The notes under the pieces: generated by a model
Databases searched by the model: none
What the model was told of the DNA's origin: nothing
The model's input: only the letters and a program-made list of their open reading frames with translations
In this document: positions 15,345 through 22,439 of the stretch, piece after piece
Layout of the letters: the number at the start of each line of letters is the position of its first letter
Numbering within the stretch: position 1 is the stretch's first letter
Assembly: GCA_964535715.1 (NCBI GenBank)
Contig: CAZHUO010000016.1
Span: 1 to 32,374 of the forward strand
Direction of reading: 5' to 3'
Length of the DNA: 32,374 nucleotides
Origin: CAZCCC01 sp964535715
GTDB taxonomy: Bacteria; Patescibacteriota; Patescibacteriia; Buchananbacterales; UBA6539
Translations under genes and position numbers: made by a program

Positions 15345-16631
15345 CTAATGAGTGGCACAGCTAATGCAGGGATCGTAGGCCCTAATCAGGGTTTTGATCT
15401 TCTGTTCCCTGGCATCTTTGCTTAGATTCTTTAAGTTCGGCAAATAGACTTTCAAATCTTCTTCAATATTATTTAGAAACTGGACTGTCGGAGTAATAAT
15501 ATCTGCTTTAGTAATGGTTCCGTCATGACCGATTTCCAGCATATCATACAAAATTCCTCTTGGCGCTTCCATTACGGAAAAACCAACTGTCTTTTTATTT
15601 TTCGGATTGGCACTGCCGATTATTTTTAATTTATTGCCCTTGCTTTCTTCCGGCTTAAGCGTTTTGATTAAATCCTGTAAAATATCGCCGGAAATTTCTA
15701 TTGAATGGACAAGCTCGATTGCCTGGGCCAAAACATTTAAAAAAGTATTGTTCATCGGAAATTCCAATTTAAGGTCATTGATAACTTTTTTTGCTTCCTT
15801 GCTTAATTTTGAATGGTTAATATTTAACCTGGCTATTGCACCGACCATAAAACTTTTTCCCAAATAGTTTGCGCGCTTGGCGGCAAAGCCCAATAGCTGA
15901 TATTCATCAATGACTTTGCCGTATTCGGAAGCTTTAACTATTTTACCGCTTGAAAATTTTACATCCCCGTCATATACCGCATATTCTTTTTCATCATATA
16001 AACAGGCATATTCCTGTTTTCTTTCAAATTTTGGGTAAGTAAGTTTTGAGGCAAACAAAACCAGCTCCATTGCCGCTTCCATTGCTTCTTCGTAATTTTT
16101 CAGCAATTCTTCAACCTGCTTTTTTTGAGGCAAAACTTTGAACCCGCCGACTTCGCAGGCAATCGGGTGAATTGCCCGGCCGGCTACAACATCCAAAATT
16201 TTCAAAGCAAATTCCCGGCATTTGATTGCCGAGGATGCTTGTGTCGGATGCTTTTTTATGAAATCCAAATCATCTCTAACGCCATAAAAATCAGGCATGG
16301 ACAAAAAATACAAATGCAATGCATGGCTATGAATAATTTGCGAAAGTTCCATCAGTTTTCTTAACTTAACTGTTTGCTCCGAAGGCTTAATTCCAAAAGC
16401 GTTTTCAATGGTTTTTAAGGTATTCAATGAATGAACAACCGGACAGATTCCGCAGATCCTTGCGGTAATTATCGGCACATCATAAAATTTCCGTCCAACC
16501 AGTATGCTTTCAATCAGCCTAACGCCTTCAGTTGTTTCAATTTTTGCCTTGGCCAAATCACCATTCAGAATATGGCCGACAAAATCCAAGTGACCTTCCA
16601 TTTTAGAGATATGTTCTATTTTAATTTTCAT
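15345..16631 (-). CDS. hydA: NiFe hydrogenase large (alpha) subunit, no C-tail
   Basis: Catalytic subunit of a group 3b-type cytosolic bidirectional NADP(H)-linked hydrogenase, also called sulfhydrogenase. It has 428 aa. The proximal motif is RICGICPVVHSLNT (Cys60, Cys63, His67). The distal motif DPCISCATH provides Cys422 and Cys425 and ends at His428, which is the last residue before the TAG stop. Most large subunits carry a further C-terminal peptide removed by a specific endopeptidase after Ni insertion; this one has none. Other matching blocks are the N-terminal ISKMEGH and CREFALKILDVVAGRAIHP. The gene is separated from the other subunits by three small genes. Confidence 0.93.
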   Translation of the reverse strand: MKIKIEHISKMEGHLDFVGHILNGDLAKAKIETTEGVRLIESILVGRKFYDVPIITARICGICPVVHSLNTLKTIENAFGIKPSEQTVKLRKLMELSQIIHSHALHLYFLSMPDFYGVRDDLDFIKKHPTQASSAIKCREFALKILDVVAGRAIHPIACEVGGFKVLPQKKQVEELLKNYEEAMEAAMELVLFASKLTYPKFERKQEYACLYDEKEYAVYDGDVKFSSGKIVKASEYGKVIDEYQLLGFAAKRANYLGKSFMVGAIARLNINHSKLSKEAKKVINDLKLEFPMNNTFLNVLAQAIELVHSIEISGDILQDLIKTLKPEESKGNKLKIIGSANPKNKKTVGFSVMEAPRGILYDMLEIGHDGTITKADIITPTVQFLNNIEEDLKVYLPNLKNLSKDAREQKIKTLIRAYDPCISCATH

Positions 16632-16662
16632 AAATTTCAGTTAAAAATTAACAACAAAATTA

Positions 16663-17343
16663 TTAAAAATTTTTATCTAATTTAATTTGTTTGAATTTCA
16701 AAAATAAAATATATAAGGAAAGAAAAATAAAAAAATAAGAACCAGGCAAAATATGAAAATTAAAATTGCTTACTTTATGAACCAGATAGATATTTTCTTG
16801 ACGAAAAAAATAATTAATAAAGCCAGATATGCTAATTGTGAATATAATAAAAAATGAAAACCAAAATTCATAAAATTTTACGGCAAAAATTTCCAATCGA
16901 TTTTTATTATTAAATGAAATACCATCTGATAATTTTTTAAAAGTAAAATAATTAAAAAATTTGTATAATACCAAAAAATATAAGGAAAGAAGAACTGAAT
17001 TAATGTTTAAGCCATTTTTGTGATTAAGTTTAAGTCGTAAAATAAAGCTACTGAATTCGATATGCAACATTTTTGCTATTTCACTTTTCTTCTGAACCCT
17101 TAAAATAATATAATTTTTTTCCTCCTCGTCACAATTAGGAAAAGTATCATTCACATATGAGCCAAAAATAAAATGATTATATTCAGTATTGCGATGGCAG
17201 TCTTTATTGAAATCATAATGAATATTTGTTCGTGCGCCAATTTTATCAGAATAAGAAAATAATGGTAAAAAACCACCAACAATTAAAAAAATAAATAATG
17301 AATATATTAAATATTTATGAAAATTCTTATTTTTTTTCTTCAT
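16663..17343 (-). CDS. Four-helix membrane protein, unknown
   Basis: A 226-aa, strongly AT-coded (Phe/Asn/Lys/Ile-rich) membrane protein that I do not recognise. Likely helices are residues 12-30 (YLIYSLFIFLIVGGFLPLF), 115-134 (SVLLSLYFLVLYKFFNYF), 155-178 (FWFSFFIIFTISISGFINYF) and 195-216. The loop between helices 1 and 2 (residues 33-110) contains Cys49 and Cys71 and probably faces outward. It lies between the VanZ-like gene and hydA on the same strand. Base use is poorer in G+C than the hydrogenase subunits, so it may be a later arrival in the island. Confidence 0.65.
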   Translation of the reverse strand: MKKKNKNFHKYLIYSLFIFLIVGGFLPLFSYSDKIGARTNIHYDFNKDCHRNTEYNHFIFGSYVNDTFPNCDEEEKNYIILRVQKKSEIAKMLHIEFSSFILRLKLNHKNGLNINSVLLSLYFLVLYKFFNYFTFKKLSDGISFNNKNRLEIFAVKFYEFWFSFFIIFTISISGFINYFFRQENIYLVHKVSNFNFHILPGSYFFIFLSLYILFLKFKQIKLDKNF

Positions 17344-17360
17344 AATTTTATAATTAAGTT

Positions 17361-17606
17361 CTATATATTGGGTATTAAGAATTTAATTAACAATATTCCC
17401 AGGACAATTCCAATAATGTTTGCTGAAAAATCAATCACAGATTCTTTAAAGGTATTTTTTCTTTTAAACTGATCATACAATTCTTTAATAAAGCCAAGCA
17501 ATAAACAAATAGCAAATGCCAAAATTAAATTACTAATTATTAAATATAAAACAATAAAAAGCAAAAAAGAGACCGTAAAATGCTTTAATTTGTCTTTATA
17601 CTTCAT
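17361..17606 (-). CDS. VanZ/DUF2279-like small membrane protein
   Basis: An 81-aa protein from the preferred ATG at 17606. The pattern DKLKHFTVSFLLF, then GFIKELYDQFKR, then VIDFSANIIGIVLGILLI matches small VanZ-like/DUF2279 membrane proteins, which share D-K-x-x-H, K-E-x-x-D and D-x-x-A-N-x-x-G. Two or three helices. The frame is open to an ATG at 17639, but starting there would overlap the previous gene by 44 nt; the ATG at 17606 overlaps it by 11 nt. Function unknown; it may be an intramembrane scaffold or enzyme. Confidence 0.7.
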   Translation of the reverse strand: MKYKDKLKHFTVSFLLFIVLYLIISNLILAFAICLLLGFIKELYDQFKRKNTFKESVIDFSANIIGIVLGILLIKFLIPNI

Positions 17607-17889
17607 AAAATCCCGAGACATCATAGCCGAAATATTCATCCAACTTCTCTTTTACAAGTATTGCAGCTCCCTTAATATTTCCCAGCCTTGCTAATTCTTT
17701 AACTTCCTCGTCATTATCTAAAATAGAACTCAAAACGCCATTATGTTTATCCAGCCAATGAGCCACATTATCTTCAATCTCAGATGAAAGATGACAAAGA
17801 ATTAAAACAGCTTTATCTAATCTGATTCTCAAACTCCCTTCTAGAGGATTTGTTTTTTCGTCATATGTTTCAGTTTCTACACCAGGCAT
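17596..17889 (-). CDS. Small soluble protein between hydD and hydA
   Basis: A 97-aa acidic soluble protein that I do not recognise. The sequence looks helical (IRLDKAVLILCHLSSEIEDN; DEEVKELARLGNIKGAAILV; KEKLDEYFGYDV). It lies 26 nt after hydD, the hydrogenase small subunit, in the stretch leading to the catalytic subunit. It might be an accessory of this hydrogenase, but position is the only reason to think so. No metal-binding Cys cluster is present (a single Cys). Confidence 0.7.
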   Translation of the reverse strand: MPGVETETYDEKTNPLEGSLRIRLDKAVLILCHLSSEIEDNVAHWLDKHNGVLSSILDNDEEVKELARLGNIKGAAILVKEKLDEYFGYDVSGFYEV

Positions 17890-17914
17890 AATATATTCAA
17901 ATTATTCTTAATTC

Positions 17915-18853
17915 TTACTTCTTGATTCTATCGGTGATAACCATTAAGTCTTTCGGCGTTTTTTTGTTTTTCATCAACTTTCCCGGCTTGACCAAAACCA
18001 GACCTTTAGGCGTTTTTTTATTCTTCATCAACTTTCCCGTCTTAATCAGCACCAAATCTTTTGGTGTCTGCTGGCTTTTCCATTCCCTTAACGCCTGATT
18101 TGCCCAGTCATCTTTAATACCAAAGACTTCCAAAACCCTGGTTATTTCACCAATTGTATGACCGCTCAAAAAACAATTTTTAACAAACTTATCAACATCA
18201 GGCTCTTCAATAAGTCCACGGCAGCCCCAGCATGGTTGACCGGCCTTCAGGCAGACTGCATTGCAGCCGCCCAAAGTAATCGGACCGCAGCATAGCTCGC
18301 CATTCTGCAACAAACATTCATAACCGTTAATTTGGCATTCGTAGCAAACCGGATTTTGCGGAATTTGAGGCTTTTTGCCGGCTAAAATCTGCTTGATAAT
18401 TATTAAAAATTCATTTCCGTTTATTGGGCAGCCGGGAATTATAAAATCAACTTTAACAATTTCTGAAATAGGCATAATTGGCAGATTGTCAATTCCTTTT
18501 GGTTTTTTATAAACTCCGCCCATGGCGTTCATCCGGCCAACCCAGTTTTTCATCCGGTGAATTCCGCCGGTATGGGCGCAATTGCCCAAGACAATCAGCA
18601 TTTTTGAAACTCGGCGGAGTTCCTTTAGCACTTTGACGTTTTTATTGGTTACTGCCGAACCTTCAATGAAACAGATGTCATAGGGGCCGGTTTTTGGCGG
18701 ATCTTCTTTAATCATCCGAAATTCGGCGATATCAACATATTTTGCCAATTCCAAAAATCTTTCATGTAAATCCAATATTGCAAACTCGCAGCCCTCACAA
18801 CAGGTCAGTCCGACAATTGCAATTCTTGGTTTTTTATTTTGTTTTTTAGGCAT
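17915..18853 (-). CDS. hydD: NiFe hydrogenase small (delta) subunit with repeat tail
   Basis: Electron-transfer subunit carrying FeS clusters between the NiFe site and the beta/gamma pair. The fold is that of the NuoB/20-kDa family: IVGLTCCEGCEFAILDL (Cys19, Cys22), GNCAHTGG and IPGCPINGNEF for the proximal cluster. Residues 170-215 have many more Cys (CYECQINGYECLL, CCGPITLGGC, CLKAGQPCWGC) for further clusters, as in Pyrococcus-type delta subunits. After about residue 262 comes an unusual basic tail of 18-residue repeats (TPKDLVLIKTGKLMKNKK, then TPKGLVLVKPGKLMKNKK, then a partial copy). The end of the DUF6390-like gene overlaps its start (18846-18853). Confidence 0.93.
   Translation of the reverse strand: MPKKQNKKPRIAIVGLTCCEGCEFAILDLHERFLELAKYVDIAEFRMIKEDPPKTGPYDICFIEGSAVTNKNVKVLKELRRVSKMLIVLGNCAHTGGIHRMKNWVGRMNAMGGVYKKPKGIDNLPIMPISEIVKVDFIIPGCPINGNEFLIIIKQILAGKKPQIPQNPVCYECQINGYECLLQNGELCCGPITLGGCNAVCLKAGQPCWGCRGLIEEPDVDKFVKNCFLSGHTIGEITRVLEVFGIKDDWANQALREWKSQQTPKDLVLIKTGKLMKNKKTPKGLVLVKPGKLMKNKKTPKDLMVITDRIKK
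17930..18066. repeat. 54-bp in-frame tandem repeat in hydD
   Basis: About 2.5 copies of a 54-bp unit encode the basic C-terminal tail of the small subunit. The units share the word ttcatcaactttcccg. The period is a multiple of three, so copy-number change would not break the frame. Confidence 0.8.
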
Positions 18854-19610
18854 AATTTAAGTTTAACAAATTCAAATTATATTTAGTCCATTTATTCAAA
18901 TTTTCAACCTGCTCTTTTGTAAGCAAATCACAAACCCAGCCCCAGTGAAGCGATACCCAGCTGTCAATCTTTGGTTCTTTAATAAATGCTTTATCGTTAA
19001 TTTCACAAAAAACTTTTTTTTCTGTTTTCTCACCAAGCTCCAGTTTATTTCCCCTTAAAACCAGCGGTTTATATTCAACCGTTATTTGATTCTTGATTCT
19101 TAATTCTTGATTCTTAATTCTTGCCGGGGTTATTCTGCATTCATCCATCGTCGCCAAACTATGCACAACCGGATAATGCCCGGTGCGCTTCGGAATATTA
19201 AACACATGGAAGCTATGGTGCGGCTTGGCGCCAATTGGAATTTTGCCAAAAACCTTTTCTAAAACACCTGGCTTAAATTTCTTTTTAAGTTTCTGTTCGT
19301 CAACCAAGTAGCGGTAAAAGTTCTGCATACTGACGTTTTCCAAAAGTTCATTGCCGATCCAGTAGGCCTCAACAACTTTGTAATTAAATGGGTCGGCAAT
19401 ATGGTTTGCCTCGGCAATCAGCCTAAGGTATGGAAACATGGTTTCAAACTCTTTAAGCATTGCTTGCAGCCCGGCGTCGCTTTGATTTGCTCTAGCATAC
19501 TCAAAAAGCTCTGAATTTTTATCGCCGCCGCAGTAGCGAAGCTTGTTTGGCATGTAGGCATAGCGTGCGGCAAGTAAGGAGCCATCGAATTGTTTTTCAA
19601 AACCAAACAT
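18846..19610 (-). CDS. DUF6390-like hydrogenase-associated protein
   Basis: A 254-aa soluble protein. It resembles the uncharacterised family I know as DUF6390, which I associate with NiFe hydrogenase loci; I could not confirm this by search. Recognisable blocks: ARYAYMPNKLRYCGGD near residue 15, LRLIAEANHIADPFNYKVVEAYWIGNELL near residue 60, and PKRTGHYPVVHSLATMDECRI near residue 144. The end SWVSLHWGWVCDLLT is also characteristic. A 35-bp run of a 7-bp repeat falls inside the gene (19087-19121) and reads IKNQELRIKNQ in a place where the family would be expected to vary. It directly precedes and overlaps the small-subunit gene. Confidence 0.8.
   Translation of the reverse strand: MFGFEKQFDGSLLAARYAYMPNKLRYCGGDKNSELFEYARANQSDAGLQAMLKEFETMFPYLRLIAEANHIADPFNYKVVEAYWIGNELLENVSMQNFYRYLVDEQKLKKKFKPGVLEKVFGKIPIGAKPHHSFHVFNIPKRTGHYPVVHSLATMDECRITPARIKNQELRIKNQITVEYKPLVLRGNKLELGEKTEKKVFCEINDKAFIKEPKIDSWVSLHWGWVCDLLTKEQVENLNKWTKYNLNLLNLNYA
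19087..19121. repeat. Heptanucleotide repeat inside the DUF6390-like gene
   Basis: Five consecutive 7-bp units of tgattct/taattct on the plus strand (aagaatc/aagaatt in coding sense). Confidence 0.85.
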
Positions 19611-19631
19611 ATAAGAATTATGAATTTTGAA

Positions 19632-20573
19632 TTATGACTCAAGGGTATTAAATTTTTTTCTTGATTCTTGATTCTTGATTCTTGATTCTTTCAAGAACCA
19701 AAAATACGCCAAACTGCCTAAAATAATCAACGCTCCCCAAATATTCTGACTGGCAACTTTATGGCTGACAAAAGTACTATTCAAGAACGTGGTAATCGGC
19801 GAAGCTAAAACCAAAAAACAAGCAACAACTGTCACCGGCAATTTCTTCAGTGCCGCGTACCAGGTCAAAACATAGCCGGTCAAGCACAAAGAAACCAACA
19901 CTAGCCAGCCAAACTGCGACGAATCCAAATTTAGCATTTCCGAAGTGTTATTAGTAAAAAATAAAAAGCCAATTAAAATTAAGCTGCCAAAAAACATCCG
20001 GCCCCAGGCCAAAACCGTTGAGTCAATATTTTTCAAAATAATTTTAGCAACCACGCTTTCAACCGCCCAAAGCAAAGTGGCAAAAAATATCAATGTTTCG
20101 GCATAACCCCAACTCAAGCCTTTAAAGCTCTCGAATATGACATTGCCCAAAAGCAAAACTCCCAAGGCTAAAAATTGCAGCTTGGTGATTTTTTCTTTTA
20201 AAATCGGCCAGGCTAAAATTGCCACCCAGACAAATAAGGTTTTATGGATAAACGAAGCGGAAACCGATGAAGTCAAACTTAAGCCTTTGAAAAACAAAAG
20301 AAAAGGAATACTGCCGCCAATTAAACCAATCAAGGCTAGTTTACCCCAATCCTTTTTGCTAAGTTTCTTAAGCTTTGGCAAAAGCCATGGAGTTAATATC
20401 AGTAAAGATAAAACCAAGGCGGCAATAACATTTTTCAAAGTTGTATATTGAAAAGCGTCTTTGCCCAAAACCTGCATGCCGATTTTATTGAAAAAATTGG
20501 CGAAGCCGGAAATGACGGCGGTAATTAAAACTAAATAAATCCCTTGATTCTTGATTCTTGATTCTTGATTCAT
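19632..20573 (-). CDS. EamA/DMT-family transporter
   Basis: A 313-aa drug/metabolite-superfamily permease with about ten membrane helices in two EamA halves. The first starts ITAVISGFANFFNKIGMQ and includes SVSASFIHKTLFVWVAILAWP; the second starts WGYAETLIFFATLLWAVESVVAKI and includes CLTGYVLTWYAALKKLPV and ASPITTFLNS. The substrate is unknown. The first ten codons and the last stretch (ESRIKNQESRKKF) are made of the 7-bp repeat aagaatc, which starts at the ATG itself. Because 7 is not a multiple of 3, gain or loss of a unit near the ATG would change the reading frame. The gene sits inside the hydrogenase island. Confidence 0.9.
   Translation of the reverse strand: MNQESRIKNQGIYLVLITAVISGFANFFNKIGMQVLGKDAFQYTTLKNVIAALVLSLLILTPWLLPKLKKLSKKDWGKLALIGLIGGSIPFLLFFKGLSLTSSVSASFIHKTLFVWVAILAWPILKEKITKLQFLALGVLLLGNVIFESFKGLSWGYAETLIFFATLLWAVESVVAKIILKNIDSTVLAWGRMFFGSLILIGFLFFTNNTSEMLNLDSSQFGWLVLVSLCLTGYVLTWYAALKKLPVTVVACFLVLASPITTFLNSTFVSHKVASQNIWGALIILGSLAYFWFLKESRIKNQESRKKFNTLES
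19662..19689. repeat. Heptanucleotide repeat at EamA gene 3' end
   Basis: Four perfect 7-bp units of tgattct, coding for the C-terminal repeat residues of the EamA protein. Confidence 0.9.
20545..20571. repeat. Heptanucleotide repeat at EamA start codon
   Basis: Three full units plus 6/7 of a fourth unit of tgattct; the last one merges with the start codon (ATGAATCAAGAATC in coding sense). Confidence 0.9.
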
Positions 20574-20583
20574 ATTATAAAAA

Positions 20584-20778
20584 TTATTTACAAACTTTAT
20601 ATTTCCCCGTTATTACATCGCCAGAATAGTTTTGTATTTCTTCACACTTCATGCCAAAAGGACAACCTGTTATTTTAGTACAAAGTAGATAAGACTTTTC
20701 AACTCCACCGGATTTAATACAGGAATTGCTGCCGTCAGGCATTGGCCCGCAGACATGATCTTGTATACTTACTTTCAA
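20584..20778 (-). CDS. Cys-rich secreted domain, true start uncertain
   Basis: A 64-codon segment from a TTG codon, with six Cys (VCGPMPDGSNSC; LLCTKITGC; MKCEEI; KVCK), likely extracellular and disulfide-bonded. The same frame stays open upstream to 20892 without ATG, GTG or TTG, and that upstream part reads as a strong membrane segment (IIIFGLVILFLIIVFLLIIL). The real protein may therefore start at an unusual codon, for example ATT at 20886 or ATA at 20880, overlapping the end of hypC, giving a membrane-anchored Cys-rich protein of about 100 aa. I do not recognise a family. Confidence 0.55.
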   Translation of the reverse strand: MKVSIQDHVCGPMPDGSNSCIKSGGVEKSYLLCTKITGCPFGMKCEEIQNYSGDVITGKYKVCK

Positions 20779-20873
20779 ACCAATACCAAAAACGTAATAT
20801 AAAATAATCAGCAGAAAAACAATTATTAAAAACAGGATTACTAAACCAAAAATTATTATTGATTTTTTATAAA

Positions 20874-21068
20874 TTATTTTTTTAATAAAGCCTCAATTTC
20901 TTCGGCCTCTCTGACGGAAATTTTGCTTACCGCCAAATCGGCATTTGCCAAAATCCAGTCGCCCGCTTTTACCTTGCCGACTATAGCAACATTGACTTTT
21001 CGGCCGTCAGCCAATTCGGCAATAATCCCATTTAATTTTTTTATCTTCACCGGAAGTGTAAGGCACAT
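20874..21068 (-). CDS. hypC: HypC hydrogenase maturation chaperone
   Basis: HypC/HybG-family protein of 64 aa, slightly short. It carries iron with its CN and CO ligands, together with HypD, to the hydrogenase large-subunit precursor. The N-terminal MCLTLPVKI gives the essential Cys2 exposed after Met removal. The small beta-barrel core is GIIAELADGRKVNVAIVGKVKAGDWILANADLAVSKIS, followed by the usual acidic C-terminal helix (EAEEIEALLKK). HypD, HypE, HypF and HypB are not in the window. Being inside the hydrogenase island supports use with the adjacent subunits. Confidence 0.92.
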   Translation of the reverse strand: MCLTLPVKIKKLNGIIAELADGRKVNVAIVGKVKAGDWILANADLAVSKISVREAEEIEALLKK

Positions 21069-21069
21069 A

Positions 21070-21471
21070 TTAATCCATTATGAATTTCTTAAACAAAAGC
21101 TCATTGCTTTGGCTATCTTTTTTATATATTACTTCCAGCTGATACTCGCCCTTTTTTATTCCGCTTATAATTCCGGTAAAATTACGCGGACATCTTTCCT
21201 TTGTTTCATTACCGGATAAAGTGACAATAAAAGTATTATGCTTTCTCCCAAGCGAAGTTGTAAAACTGTTAACATCACAACTAAAATCACTTATTGGAAG
21301 TTCGATTTTTAATTTATCAGCTTCCGCAAAAACCAAGGCCATTGGCACTAAGTCAGAAGTAAAAACTCCCTGCAATGAATAATTTTCATTTATTTTCGTA
21401 TTGCAGCCGGAAATCAAGAAAACAAAAAAACAATAAAACAAAAAAACAAAAGGCTTAATGTAATTTTTCAT
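21070..21471 (-). CDS. Lipoprotein overlapping the metal-transporter gene
   Basis: A 133-aa protein from the ATG at 21471 with a lipoprotein signal (FVFLFYCFFVFLISGC; lipobox ISGC). The mature part looks beta-rich (YSLQGVFTSDLVPMALVF; NTFIVTLSGNETKERC; GEYQLEVIYKK). The start overlaps the end of the NikM/CbiM gene by 17 nt, and the stop is 1 nt before hypC, so the three are tightly coupled. It could be an extracytoplasmic partner of the transporter, but it has no His-rich segment and no known family. An upstream ATG at 21498 gives a worse signal peptide. Confidence 0.7.
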   Translation of the reverse strand: MKNYIKPFVFLFYCFFVFLISGCNTKINENYSLQGVFTSDLVPMALVFAEADKLKIELPISDFSCDVNSFTTSLGRKHNTFIVTLSGNETKERCPRNFTGIISGIKKGEYQLEVIYKKDSQSNELLFKKFIMD

Positions 21472-22156
21472 ATTTATTAAATAATAATTTAACAGCAAAT
21501 ATAGTCAGCGCCGCATCGGCTATTCCGACAATTATATGAACCAAAATTAGCTGAATAACTAGGCTACTAAATCCAAATGTATAAGCTTCAGCTGAATAAA
21601 TTAAAGCCATAAGCATTACCGAAATCCAGGAAGTAAAGGCAATAGCCAAATTCTTATTTTTTAGAAATTTCTTAAGCGTCAAAAACAAATAATAACTGGT
21701 AAAGCAGCCGATGATCGCCATATTGAAAATATTGGCGCCCATTGCCGTTATTCCACCATCGCCCAAAAACACGGCTTGAGTTGCCAAAACCGCCGAAATA
21801 ACCAGCAGGCCAAGCCAAGGCCCCAAAACCAATGCCGCTAAAAAACTGCCAATCAGGTGGCCGGGCACGCCATTAATTTTTACAAAGTCAACCATTTGAA
21901 CGGCAAAGACTAAACAAAAGACCAAAACAATTTTTTGGATTTTCTGGCCGGCATTGCTTTTCCAATTTATGCAGCTGATAAACTGCTGGCCGCCAAAATT
22001 CAAGCCCGTATTGGTAATCAATTTTGGAATTAAAATATTAGTTTTCTCAAAAAAAGAATCTTTGACTTTCTTCACCGAAAAGCCAACAAACGCCAAGGAA
22101 ACTGCCAATAATCCAAAGCTAGCTTGATTATTTATGAAACCGTCAGGTATATGCAT
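21455..22156 (-). CDS. NikM/CbiM-type Ni/Co ECF transporter S component
   Basis: A 233-aa membrane protein of the CbiM/NikM family, which forms the metal-specific component of energy-coupling-factor transporters. The diagnostic N-terminus MHIPDGFINN (His2 as metal ligand) is present, along with INGVPGHLIGSFLAALVLGPW, ATQAVFLGDGGITAMGANIFNMAIIG and a C-terminal helix IIVGIADAALTIFAVKLL. About six helices. Next to hydrogenase and hypC, nickel is the likely cargo. The usual partners (NikN/CbiN, CbiQ, CbiO ATPase) are not in the window; either they lie elsewhere or it works alone. Confidence 0.88.
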   Translation of the reverse strand: MHIPDGFINNQASFGLLAVSLAFVGFSVKKVKDSFFEKTNILIPKLITNTGLNFGGQQFISCINWKSNAGQKIQKIVLVFCLVFAVQMVDFVKINGVPGHLIGSFLAALVLGPWLGLLVISAVLATQAVFLGDGGITAMGANIFNMAIIGCFTSYYLFLTLKKFLKNKNLAIAFTSWISVMLMALIYSAEAYTFGFSSLVIQLILVHIIVGIADAALTIFAVKLLFNKYEKLH

Positions 22157-22316
22157 AAGTATTATCCGAATCTACGAATTCATTCCAATCTACGAACAAA
22201 GTATTATCCGAATCTACGAATTCATTCCAATCTACGAATATTAGTAGATTTGGATTGATTTGTAGATTGGTATCATGTTATTCGTTGATTTGGATTGATT
22301 TGTAGATTGGTATCAT
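22157..22316. repeat. Double direct and inverted repeat before nikM
   Basis: Two direct copies of a roughly 40-bp unit (about 22157-22197 and 22198-22239; each contains ccgaatctacgaattcattcc) are followed by two direct copies of a different roughly 40-bp unit (from about 22247 and about 22284; each contains gatttggattgatttgtag). The second type is partly complementary to the first, so the whole can fold into a long hairpin. It fills the spacer between the Cys/Lys micro-ORF and the transporter gene. Confidence 0.75.
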
Positions 22317-22317
22317 A

Positions 22318-22404
22318 TTATTTCTTCTTGGCTTTCTTCTTCGGTTTTGCTTTTGGTTTAGCCTTGGTCTTTGTTGAACCGCAGCAGCTGCAACAACATG
22401 GCAT
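22318..22404 (-). CDS. 28-aa Cys/Lys micro-protein
   Basis: The minus-strand ATG at 22404 opens a 28-codon frame ending TAA at 22318-22320. The product begins MPCCCSCCGS, with five Cys in the first eight residues, followed by a tail of Lys, Pro and Ala (KPKAKPKKKAKKK). The third codon positions vary among Lys codons, which suits a translated sequence. It lies between a Cys-containing lipoprotein and the NikM/CbiM transporter gene in the hydrogenase island. The Cys head could bind metal (Ni, Zn or an FeS cluster) and the tail nucleic acid or membrane, but this is speculation. A weak purine-rich site (aagaaat) precedes it. Confidence 0.5.
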   Translation of the reverse strand: MPCCCSCCGSTKTKAKPKAKPKKKAKKK

Positions 22405-22439
22405 AATTTTATTTCTTAGCTATTAATTTAATTAAATTA

